DNA of 8,675 nucleotides. It comes from Candidatus Cloacimonadota bacterium. Lineage in GTDB: Bacteria > Cloacimonadota > Cloacimonadia > Cloacimonadales > WRIO01. Made by a program: the position numbers and the translations under genes. Below, in pieces: positions 1-6,481 of the stretch. The notes beneath the pieces are model-generated. The model searched no databases and was not told the DNA's origin. It saw nothing but the letters and a program-made list of their open reading frames with translations. Positions within the stretch are counted from its first letter, which is position 1. Every line of letters starts with the position of its first letter. Where the stretch lies: contig JAGOCT010000055.1 in the NCBI GenBank assembly GCA_017998585.1, forward strand, positions 1 through 8,675, written 5' to 3'.

Positions 1-769
1 GAAAAATGTGGTAATTCAAACTTCTGCCATACAAGAAATTATCCGCTATTATGTCCGCGAATCAGGTGTCAGAACCCTGCAAAGAATGATTGCCAATATC
101 ATGCGAAAAATAGCCAGAAAAGTGGCTGAAGGCGAAACGAAAAAGATACAGGTAACTGATAAAACCGTAAAAAAATATCTGGGAAGACGTAAATACCAGA
201 TGGAACTGGCTAACCGAAAGCCGGAAATCGGCATTGTAACCGGGCTTGCCTGGACAGCTTATGGTGGAGAGATTCTGTTCTGTGAAACATCTAAAATGCC
301 TGGTAAAGGTCAGTTAATACTGACCGGTTTGCTGGGTGAAGTAATGCAGGAAAGTGCGAAAATAGCGCTCAGTTACCTGAAATCAAACTATGAAAAATAC
401 ACACTTCAGATTGACCAGCTTGATAAGACGGACTTACATATTCATTTACCATCAGGAGCTGTTCCAAAAGACGGGCCTTCTGCCGGTGTTACGCTTACAA
501 CCTCCATTGCCTCTGTAATCATGAAAAAGAAAGTACGTCATGATATTGCAATGACAGGCGAAATTACCCTTTACGGGCAGGTTCTGCCAATAGGAGGCGT
601 CAGGGAAAAATTCCTGGCTGCTAAAAGAGCTGGTATCAAGAAAATTCTCTTTCCTTTTGATAATCAGGATAATTACGAGGAGTTACCCGATGACATCAAA
701 AAAGGGATTGACGTGAAATTCGTCAAAAATATAGATGAAATATTTGAAGAGGTCTTTATAAAAGAATGA
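1..769 (+). CDS. lon: Lon ATP-dependent protease, C-terminal part (5' end outside window)
   Basis: Partial gene: the reading frame is open from the left edge (first complete codon at 2), so the GTG at 8 is an internal Val codon, not a start. The visible part begins in the lid of the AAA+ domain, where the sensor-2 type motif GVRTLQR lies at 65-85. A linker containing LGRRKY leads into the complete peptidase domain. The catalytic Ser is in the signature PKDGPSAG (Ser codon 479-481), and the catalytic Lys is in GGVREK (Lys codon 608-610). This Ser-Lys dyad is the hallmark of Lon, the cytosolic protease that unfolds and degrades damaged and regulatory proteins. The C-terminus ends shortly after the domain, as usual for the family. 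The stop overlaps the next start as ATGA. The N-terminal substrate domain and the Walker motifs are not in the window. Confidence 0.97.
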   Translation, partial: KNVVIQTSAIQEIIRYYVRESGVRTLQRMIANIMRKIARKVAEGETKKIQVTDKTVKKYLGRRKYQMELANRKPEIGIVTGLAWTAYGGEILFCETSKMPGKGQLILTGLLGEVMQESAKIALSYLKSNYEKYTLQIDQLDKTDLHIHLPSGAVPKDGPSAGVTLTTSIASVIMKKKVRHDIAMTGEITLYGQVLPIGGVREKFLAAKRAGIKKILFPFDNQDNYEELPDDIKKGIDVKFVKNIDEIFEEVFIKE

Positions 770-2253
770 CAAATAACACAATTTTTGAAGAAACATCCCA
801 AACACTCAATATCCTGTTGAATGTTGAAAAAAGCTTTATGCCCAAAGCAGAATATATCTTTCGAACCTTTTGCAGGATATTGGGGTTAAGCCCATCATTT
901 GAATACAATTACGCCAAGCAAGAAGTACATATCTATTATGGTACACCCACCAGCAGAGATTATCCAGTGATGATTCATCATAATCCGGAAGCTGTCAATT
1001 TTTTTTATGTTGAAAGAAATGAACAAAAAAAATATCAGATACCTGTATATGACAAAGAAAAAGTTAATTTTTTTAAATATGGAAAAGAATATATTCCTTT
1101 TTTGTTTTCACCTCAGGGACCTATATTCTTTAGCGGAGAAACATCAATTCGAATCAATAAAGATATTATTGCTTCTGCATTTTATTTCCTAACCTGCTGG
1201 CAGGAATATGCGGATGACAAAGAAATGTTTCCTGGAGACCGTTATGACTATAAATCATCACTCCAGTATTACTGGAATTTCACAGAATTGCCAGTAGTTG
1301 ACCGCTATTGCCATATGTTTGAACTATGTCTGGAATATGTTTTAAAGAAATTTTCCAAACAACGAAAATGGCCGAATAAAAGTCTTTTTGCTTTAACAAT
1401 ATCGCATGATATTGATTACTGGGAATTTTGGTCAAAAGACTATCTTGACAGTATGATTCAGTTTAATAAAAAACGGATCAGTACAAAGCCTTTAAAATCA
1501 TTATACAAAATAGTCGGACATTGGCTTACAAAAAGTTTTTTTTACAGCCCTGAAGGAATAATGAAAAAAATCAAAAGAATAGAAAACCTCTTTTATGCAA
1601 AATCGACCTTCTTTCTTCTGGCTGGTTCTCAAACGCTTGATAAACGCCAGGAGTACTTTTTTAATCCTCAGATTCGGACATCTTTAAAAACAATACTGGA
1701 AGACAATGAAATTGGACTTCACGGGACAAAAACAGCTGCTTTCGATCAGGATACAATTAACGAAGAATTTGATAACTTAAAAACAGCTCATTTTGATTGT
1801 CAGGGCTACCGTAATCATTATCTGAGTTTTGATTATCAAAAGTCCTTCGCAATACTGGAAAATGCCGGTTTTGAATATGATTCTACCTTAGGTTTTTGGG
1901 AAAACATTGGATACAGGGCAGGAATCTCCTTTCCATTTTTCCCCTATAATTTAAAAGAAAACAAAACATTTAAGATATTAGAAATTCCTTTAATTGTGAT
2001 GGATACGACTCTGTATTCGGAAAAAGCGATGAAGATGTCTGTAAGAAAGTCTTTCAAGCATATCAAGCGTATGATACAACTCTCACGAAACAACTGTTCT
2101 CATCTTTCTATCTTGTGGCATAATACCATATTTGACAGCATCGATTATCCTGGCTGGGGAAAACTCTATTACCGAATATTACGATATGCTTATAAAAATG
2201 ATGCATGGATTTGTTCATTAAAAGAATTACGTGATTTCTGGCTGGAAAATTAA
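766..2253 (+). CDS. Polysaccharide deacetylase-like protein with DUF7033-type N-terminal region
   Basis: 495 residues, no signal peptide or membrane segment seen, so probably cytoplasmic. Residues about 25-200 look like the DUF7033 module that precedes a NodB-like domain: a helix with FYFLTCWQEY (139-148), then GDRYDY and PVVDRY (176-181). From about 207 a NodB/CE4-like fold is suggested by TISHDID (Asp215 and Asp217, usual metal/catalytic acids), GLHG (His319), GYRNH (347-351), EIP (406-408) and LWHN (His452). The classical second His of the H-x3-H zinc pair is absent (Thr323), so activity and substrate are uncertain. Relatives often sit in cell-surface polysaccharide loci, but here the neighbour is lon. 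The start overlaps the lon stop (ATGA), implying translational coupling; no separate promoter is seen. The gene is notably AT-rich, with several 8-base homopolymers. The family assignment is from memory of motifs; the function is inferred. Confidence 0.75.
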   Translation: MTNNTIFEETSQTLNILLNVEKSFMPKAEYIFRTFCRILGLSPSFEYNYAKQEVHIYYGTPTSRDYPVMIHHNPEAVNFFYVERNEQKKYQIPVYDKEKVNFFKYGKEYIPFLFSPQGPIFFSGETSIRINKDIIASAFYFLTCWQEYADDKEMFPGDRYDYKSSLQYYWNFTELPVVDRYCHMFELCLEYVLKKFSKQRKWPNKSLFALTISHDIDYWEFWSKDYLDSMIQFNKKRISTKPLKSLYKIVGHWLTKSFFYSPEGIMKKIKRIENLFYAKSTFFLLAGSQTLDKRQEYFFNPQIRTSLKTILEDNEIGLHGTKTAAFDQDTINEEFDNLKTAHFDCQGYRNHYLSFDYQKSFAILENAGFEYDSTLGFWENIGYRAGISFPFFPYNLKENKTFKILEIPLIVMDTTLYSEKAMKMSVRKSFKHIKRMIQLSRNNCSHLSILWHNTIFDSIDYPGWGKLYYRILRYAYKNDAWICSLKELRDFWLEN

Positions 2254-2301
2254 CTTGCCATTTTTACCAGAATTTAAAATTTTGTCTGTATTTCCAAGTA
2301 T

Positions 2302-2307
2302 AAAGGA
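2302..2307 (+). promoter_or_regulatory. Ribosome binding site of the oligopeptidase gene
   Basis: AAAGGA lies 8 bases before the ATG at 2316. It decides between that ATG and a competing ATG at 2311, which runs into a stop after two codons. The 62-base gap upstream holds TTGCCA at 2255-2260 and TAAAAT at 2275-2280, but their 14-base spacing is too short for a confident promoter. Confidence 0.6.
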
Positions 2308-2315
2308 TTAATGAA

Positions 2316-4439
2316 ATGAAAAAAAATGCCCTCATTATATTCATTGTATTGACTCTGGCTTCATTGTCAGCAAAACCAACTCCCCCAATAGCACCAGAAA
2401 AACCCGTAATTAAGTCTGTTCATGGGGTTGAATGGACAGATGAATACGACTACATGAGAGAACATAAAAATCTGCCGGAAGTAATGAAGTACATTAAAGC
2501 AGAAAACAAATATACTCAAAAAGTATCAAAGTCCTTTCATAAACTGCAAAATCAAATTTTTGATGAAATGAAAAACAGAATTCGTGAAGATGATGTGAGC
2601 GTACCATACAAAAAAGGAGATTGGTTTTATTATTATGAAATCAAAAAAGGTCAGTCTTATGGTATCAATTATAGGATAAATCTGAAATCTAAAGAAAAAC
2701 AAATCCTGCTTGATGAAAATAAAATGACAAAGGGAAAAGCTTTTTTCTCTGTTGGCACCTATCAGGTAAGCCCCAATGACTCTCTGCTGGCATATTCTGT
2801 CGATTTTGAAGGGGCTGAACAATACACCATGATGATTAAGAATATTAGAAATAACCAGCATTATTCTGAAAAGATTACCAATGCTGAAGGAGTCGTATGG
2901 TTTAATGATAGTAAAACTTTTCTTTATTCACTTCAGGATGAAAAATATCGTACTTATCGTATTTATAAACATATTCTTGGCACTGACCCTGCAAACGATG
3001 AGTTGATTATGGAAGAAAATGATGAAGCCTTTTACCTATCAGCCGGACTTTCACGAAGCAAAGAGTATATTATGATTAGTTCTTCCAGTAAAACAACTAC
3101 TGAGAATTGGTATCTCTCAGCTAATCATCCAAATGATAAGCCAAAACTCATTAACTCCAGACGTACTAATATTGAAATCTATCCCGATCATTTTAATGGA
3201 AAATTTTTCATTTATTCAAATGAGTATGAAGCAAATTATCAGTATTATGAAGTGCTAAATGAGAATGATTTTAACAAGACACGTCTGCTGCTTTCAGGCA
3301 ATCAAAGAAAGATACTCAACGATGTTTTGCATTTTAAAGATTATATGATAGTATCAGAAAGAATAGATGGTCAAAATAGAATCCGTGTCATCAACAGAGA
3401 AAATGGCTATGAATTTTCACCTGATTTTGACAGTTCAAACTATTCTATTGTATGCGATACCAATTTAGATCCTTATTCAGACAGCCTGAGATTTTCCTAT
3501 GATTCCATGACAGAGCCTTCTATTCTATATCAGGTCAACTTGAAAGAATTGGAATCTAATCCTCATTACAAACGGGAAAATTACCGGATTTTAAAACAAT
3601 ACAATCCACAGACCCCCTATGATAAAAGTTTGTATGAAGAAAAAACAGTTTATGTTGAGATTGACGAACAGACACAAATTCCGATGATGTTGGTTTATCG
3701 TAAAGACCTTTTTAAAGGGAATAATCCTTGTCTCTTGTATGCTTATGGGTCTTATGGCAGTTCTGAAGATCCCTATTTTTCATCAGCCCGTTTAAGTCTT
3801 CTGGATAGAGGCTGGATTTATGCCGTAGCTCAAATCCGTGGCGGAGGAGAACTTGGTAAAGAATGGCATGAACAGGGTCGTTTACTTAACCGTAAAAACA
3901 CTTTTAATGATTTTATCGCCTGTGCAGAATATCTGATAAAAGAAGACTATACTTCCAGAAAAAAACTCTCAATTAATGGTGGCAGTGCCGGCGGAATGCT
4001 GATTGGCGCTGTAATCAATCAGAGACCAGAGCTTTTTCATGCGGCGGTAGCTGACGTACCTTTTGTTGATGTATTAAGTACGATGTTGGATTCGACATTG
4101 GCTCTGACAATTCCAGAATATGAAGAATGGGGAAATCCATACGAAAAAGAATATTTTGATTATATCGCATCATACTCACCTTATGATCATGTGAAAGCGC
4201 AATCATATCCTTATTTATTAATTAATGCAGGATTTAGAGATTCACGCGTGGCTTACTGGGAACCATTGAAATGGACTGCTAAATTAAGAAAATTAAAACA
4301 GGATAAGCGTGTGCTTTTACTGAAAATGAATATGAATGAAGGACACAGCGGATCAGGTGACAGATATAGTTCTCTACGTGAAACAGCCTTTACATACGCA
4401 TTTTTACTATGGACAATGGAAAAAGATCAATTAGAATAA
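2316..4439 (+). CDS. ptrB: Secreted oligopeptidase B-like serine peptidase (family S9A)
   Basis: 707 residues, about the usual length of oligopeptidase B (near 690) plus a leader. Residues 1-19 form a signal peptide (KK, hydrophobic core, cleavage after LSA), so the enzyme is predicted to be exported, probably to the periplasm; the E. coli enzyme lacks one. Residues about 22-95 are the N-terminal helical part, about 95-430 the seven-bladed beta-propeller, and about 440-707 the alpha/beta-hydrolase domain. The triad is visible: Ser557 in GGSAGG, Asp642 in FRDSRV, His677 in NEGHSG. Glu601 and Glu603 (EYEEWGNP) sit at the same distance from Ser as the two acids that give oligopeptidase B its preference for Arg/Lys at P1, which favours this over prolyl oligopeptidase. 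The second P2-site acid of the enteric enzyme appears to be Tyr487. Substrates would be short peptides. It lies downstream of lon and the deacetylase on the same strand and may share their transcript. Confidence 0.9.
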   Translation: MKKNALIIFIVLTLASLSAKPTPPIAPEKPVIKSVHGVEWTDEYDYMREHKNLPEVMKYIKAENKYTQKVSKSFHKLQNQIFDEMKNRIREDDVSVPYKKGDWFYYYEIKKGQSYGINYRINLKSKEKQILLDENKMTKGKAFFSVGTYQVSPNDSLLAYSVDFEGAEQYTMMIKNIRNNQHYSEKITNAEGVVWFNDSKTFLYSLQDEKYRTYRIYKHILGTDPANDELIMEENDEAFYLSAGLSRSKEYIMISSSSKTTTENWYLSANHPNDKPKLINSRRTNIEIYPDHFNGKFFIYSNEYEANYQYYEVLNENDFNKTRLLLSGNQRKILNDVLHFKDYMIVSERIDGQNRIRVINRENGYEFSPDFDSSNYSIVCDTNLDPYSDSLRFSYDSMTEPSILYQVNLKELESNPHYKRENYRILKQYNPQTPYDKSLYEEKTVYVEIDEQTQIPMMLVYRKDLFKGNNPCLLYAYGSYGSSEDPYFSSARLSLLDRGWIYAVAQIRGGGELGKEWHEQGRLLNRKNTFNDFIACAEYLIKEDYTSRKKLSINGGSAGGMLIGAVINQRPELFHAAVADVPFVDVLSTMLDSTLALTIPEYEEWGNPYEKEYFDYIASYSPYDHVKAQSYPYLLINAGFRDSRVAYWEPLKWTAKLRKLKQDKRVLLLKMNMNEGHSGSGDRYSSLRETAFTYAFLLWTMEKDQLE

Positions 4440-4509
4440 AAAAATACTTGCATAATTTTATGACTTATGGAATTTCGTACTAAGTAGGGGAAGCAACCCT
4501 GCTTGCCAA

Positions 4510-4530
4510 ATCTAATCAGGTCGATTAGAT
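4510..4530 (+). promoter_or_regulatory. Perfect inverted repeat in the asd leader (possible operator or RNA hairpin)
   Basis: Arms ATCTAATC (4510-4517) and GATTAGAT (4523-4530) are perfect complements around a 5-base centre, AGGTC. No T-run follows directly, so it is not a normal terminator. A TTGCCA box at 4503-4508 could act as a -35 with a weak -10 inside the right arm (TTAGAT, 4525-4530), so a protein bound here could block transcription; that promoter reading is weak. Smaller competing hairpins lie just upstream (AGGG 4486-4489 with CCCT 4497-4500). The 120-base leader carries no recognisable lysine riboswitch and is too short for one. The asd Shine-Dalgarno (GAGG, 4551-4554) is outside the repeat. 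Confidence 0.45.
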
Positions 4531-4559
4531 CAGTGTAATCGTTTTAAAGTGAGGGAAAG

Positions 4560-5531
4560 ATGAAGATCGGAATAGTTGGTGCAACCGGTGAAGTCGGAAT
4601 GATGATGATAAAAAATCTCGATGAATTTGAGATACCTGTAAAAGAACTCCGTTTGTTTGCCTCTTCGCGTTCTGCCGGAAAGAAAATCAAATTTAGAAAT
4701 GATCATATAATAGTGGAAGAATTAACCGAAGAAAGTATGAAAGAATCCTTTGATTATTTATTGTATTCAGCCGGTTCAAAAGTCTCAAAAAAGTTTGCTC
4801 CTATAGCAGCTGAAGCAGGTAATACGGTCATTGATAACTCTTCTGCATTCAGACGCGATGAAAAGATTCCTTTAATCGTACCCGAAATCAATGGCGACCT
4901 ATTACAAAATTATAAAGGTATCATCTCAAACCCAAACTGTTCCACCATTCAACTGGTGCTGGCTTTAAAACCGCTTGATACACATTACAAAATTCAAAGA
5001 GTACTTGTTACTACTTTTCAATCAGTTTCTGGAGCAGGACATAAAGGAATAATGACACTTGAAGAACAACGGCTTGGCTCTTATGAAAATGGCGAATTTC
5101 CCCGTCATATAGACTTGAATGTAGTGCCTCAAATTGGTGAAATCAATGAGGAAGGCTACTGCGAGGAAGAAGAAAAAATACATTTTGAATGTCGCCGTAT
5201 TCTTGGTAAACCGGAACTGGAAGTGTGTGCAACCGTTACCCGCGTACCTGTGATGTATGGTCATTCAGAATCAGTATTTGTTCAATTTGAGAAAGAAGTA
5301 GAAATTTATAAGGTATGTAATGTACTGAAAAAAGCACCGGCTGTTAAATATGCTGAAAAATATATGACTGCCTATGAGCTGAAAAACTCTAACGAATCCC
5401 ATGTTTCCAGAGTCAGACATGCTTATGACAGCCATTCCATCCAATTCTGGAATGTGGCGAATAATGTCAGACTTGGCGCTGCTACCAACGCTGTTAAGAT
5501 TATGAAGTATATGATGGAATCGGATGTTTAG
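4560..5531 (+). CDS. asd: Aspartate-semialdehyde dehydrogenase
   Basis: 323 residues, close to the usual 330-340. It reduces L-4-aspartyl phosphate to aspartate semialdehyde with NADPH, the branch point to lysine/diaminopimelate, threonine and methionine; cytoplasmic. The N-terminal Rossmann motif is GATGEVG (7-13). The catalytic Cys127 is in SNPNCSTIQ, Gln154 in TTFQSVSGAG, the phosphate-binding Arg is near 98 (SSAFRR), and the active-site base is His235 in RVPVMYGHSE. The C-terminal GAATNAV (306-312) closes the fold. The SNPNCSTIQ form matches the class common in Gram-positives, archaea and many other bacteria rather than the E. coli type. Start at ATG 4560 is supported by GAGG 5 bases upstream and by the glycine motif at the expected distance. 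It appears to be a single-gene unit, with a 120-base leader before it and a strong terminator 30 bases after its stop. Confidence 0.95.
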   Translation: MKIGIVGATGEVGMMMIKNLDEFEIPVKELRLFASSRSAGKKIKFRNDHIIVEELTEESMKESFDYLLYSAGSKVSKKFAPIAAEAGNTVIDNSSAFRRDEKIPLIVPEINGDLLQNYKGIISNPNCSTIQLVLALKPLDTHYKIQRVLVTTFQSVSGAGHKGIMTLEEQRLGSYENGEFPRHIDLNVVPQIGEINEEGYCEEEEKIHFECRRILGKPELEVCATVTRVPVMYGHSESVFVQFEKEVEIYKVCNVLKKAPAVKYAEKYMTAYELKNSNESHVSRVRHAYDSHSIQFWNVANNVRLGAATNAVKIMKYMMESDV

Positions 5532-5560
5532 ACGAATAAAATGCTTTTTTACCTTTTATC

Positions 5561-5588
5561 AAGGCACCCAAATGGGTGTCTTTTTTTT
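5561..5588 (+). terminator. Strong intrinsic terminator after asd
   Basis: A 9-bp stem (AAGGCACCC at 5561-5569 with GGGTGTCTT at 5574-5582, one G-T pair) closes on the loop AAAT and runs into T5581-T5588, eight consecutive T. It lies 30 bases after the asd stop and closes that unit. Confidence 0.9.
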
Positions 5589-5730
5589 ACTATAAATCTT
5601 AAATTTATCAGTTTACTCAGTATTTTTAAATAAAGGGTAACTCTAAAGAATCGTTTTTTTATAAAATAGTTGATATGATTTTCTTTCGATGTTATCAAAA
5701 AAATGATTGATAGTCGTATAGGAAGTGATA

Positions 5731-5752
5731 AGGAAAGAAAGAGGAAAGAAAG
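5731..5752 (+). repeat. Two-copy 11-bp tandem repeat in a purine-only run
   Basis: AGGAAAGAAAG occurs twice without a gap (5731-5741 and 5742-5752). It sits inside a run with only A and G on this strand from 5730 to 5757. It lies in non-coding DNA about 270 bases upstream of umuD. Confidence 0.85.
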
Positions 5753-5767
5753 GGGAATGAAAAATCA

Positions 5768-5792
5768 ATAAACATACCATAAAGATGTTTAT
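5768..5792. repeat. 8-bp inverted repeat, 9-base spacer
   Basis: ATAAACAT (5768-5775) and ATGTTTAT (5785-5792) are perfect complements. With no T-run after it and an AT-rich stem, an operator-like site or chance is as likely as an RNA hairpin. Confidence 0.5.
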
Positions 5793-5974
5793 AGATATAT
5801 TAAAAATAAAATCATTTTGATATATTCTGATAGTTTTTCATAAATTCTTGAATATCGTAAGAAGATCAATTTTTTGCATAATTTTAAAATTACAATGTTT
5901 CATAAACGGACAGGCGTTAAAATGCACAAGTTCTATCATGTGTAAAAACTATATTGCAAATACGAAAAATTATC

Positions 5975-6002
5975 TTGACATTTTTTCTGATTATATTATT
6001 AT
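5975..6002 (+). promoter_or_regulatory. Promoter of the umuDC operon
   Basis: A perfect -35 TTGACA (5975-5980) is followed after 16 bases by TATTAT (5997-6002), a 5/6 match to the -10 box. Transcription would start near 6009, only a few bases before the Shine-Dalgarno GGGAGG (6010-6015), which stands 5 bases before ATG 6021. CTGAT (5987-5991) and ATCAG (6006-6010) flank the -10 symmetrically and could be half-sites for a repressor, though 5-base pairs like this arise easily by chance. Confidence 0.65.
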
Positions 6003-6020
6003 TTCATCAGGGAGGTCAGG

Positions 6021-6470
6021 ATGAATCATATAATACATAAAAACCTGGAGCCGGTACGGATGCTGTATTCTTGTACAGCCGGTCAGCAAGTGCCAATGAT
6101 TGGAGCAGTGGTGCCTGCTGGTTTTCCTTCGCCTGCTCAGGATTATATTGAAGATGTGCTGGATTTGAATGAACTTTTGATACAACACCCAGCAGCGACC
6201 TATTTTGTGCGGGTGGAAGGCTATTCGATGCTGAATGCAGGGATCTATCCGGAGGATATTTTGATTGTAGATCGTTCACTGGATGCGGTGAATGGCAAGA
6301 TTGTCATTGCAGTCGTTGATGGTGAATTTACGGTTAAGCGGCTGCGTATTGATAAAAATGGTGTCTGTTTTCTAATGCCGGAAAACGCTGATTATGAGCC
6401 TGTCAGGATACATGAGGGGATGGATTTTTCGATATGGGGTGTGGTAACCAATGTAATCCATAAGTTGTAA
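6021..6470 (+). CDS. umuD: UmuD, SOS mutagenesis protein and self-cleaving subunit of DNA polymerase V
   Basis: 149 residues, slightly longer than the enteric protein (139). UmuD is a LexA-like S24 peptidase: contact with RecA filaments triggers self-cleavage, and the shortened UmuD' joins UmuC to form the translesion polymerase. The cleavage site is visible as Ala33-Gly34 in PAGFPSPAQDY. The nucleophile is Ser69 in VEGYSM and the general base Lys106 in GEFTVKRL. No DNA-binding helix-turn-helix precedes the site, which separates it from LexA. The start at 6021 is fixed by a strong Shine-Dalgarno (GGGAGG). umuC follows after 11 bases. A strong TTGACA promoter lies upstream, and a 16-base sequence identical to the enterobacterial LexA box pattern lies within codons 15-20. 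The G+C content looks higher than in the genes to the left. Confidence 0.95.
   Translation: MNHIIHKNLEPVRMLYSCTAGQQVPMIGAVVPAGFPSPAQDYIEDVLDLNELLIQHPAATYFVRVEGYSMLNAGIYPEDILIVDRSLDAVNGKIVIAVVDGEFTVKRLRIDKNGVCFLMPENADYEPVRIHEGMDFSIWGVVTNVIHKL
6063..6078 (+). promoter_or_regulatory. LexA (SOS) box-like palindrome inside umuD
   Basis: CTGTATTCTTGTACAG fits the enterobacterial SOS box pattern CTGT-N8-ACAG exactly. It lies about 55-70 bases after the predicted transcription start, within the coding sequence. If this organism's LexA reads that pattern, binding here could act as a roadblock. The LexA motif of this lineage is unknown and the match also encodes ordinary residues, so chance remains a real alternative. 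Confidence 0.3.
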
Positions 6471-6481
6471 AAGGGGAGAAC

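Larger units (their letters stand above)
5589..5970. other. Gene-free AT-rich stretch between asd and umuD
   Basis: About 380 bases in which all frames are broken by frequent stops and no RNA gene is recognised. It holds a purine-only run with an exact tandem repeat (5731-5752), an 8-bp inverted repeat (5768-5792) and a wider pair TTGATA (5670-5675) / TATCAA (5693-5698). Near the umuD side GTTT-CAT-AAAC (5897-5907) is a small palindrome. A Shine-Dalgarno-like GGGG before ATG 5757 leads only to four codons (M-K-N-Q) and a stop. This may be upstream control DNA of umuDC or the decayed remains of something lost; the sequence does not tell which. Confidence 0.6.

Noticed and set aside
2255..2280. 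Promoter before the oligopeptidase gene (TTGCCA and TAAAAT)
   Set aside because: Both boxes look good, but the 14-base spacing is too short, and readthrough from lon and the deacetylase explains expression.
2526..2861. 111-residue open frame on the minus strand inside the oligopeptidase gene
   Set aside because: It is a shadow of a well-supported gene on the other strand, with no ribosome site or family resemblance. Other opposite-strand and offset frames in lon, asd, umuD and umuC were rejected for the same reason.
4440..4559. Lysine riboswitch or T-box upstream of asd
   Set aside because: The leader is too short and lacks the conserved cores; only a simple hairpin is seen.
5643..5780. 45-residue open frame on the minus strand in the asd-umuD gap
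   Set aside because: Its Phe/Ser-rich product comes from translating the purine repeat in reverse, it has no Shine-Dalgarno, and it resembles no family I know.
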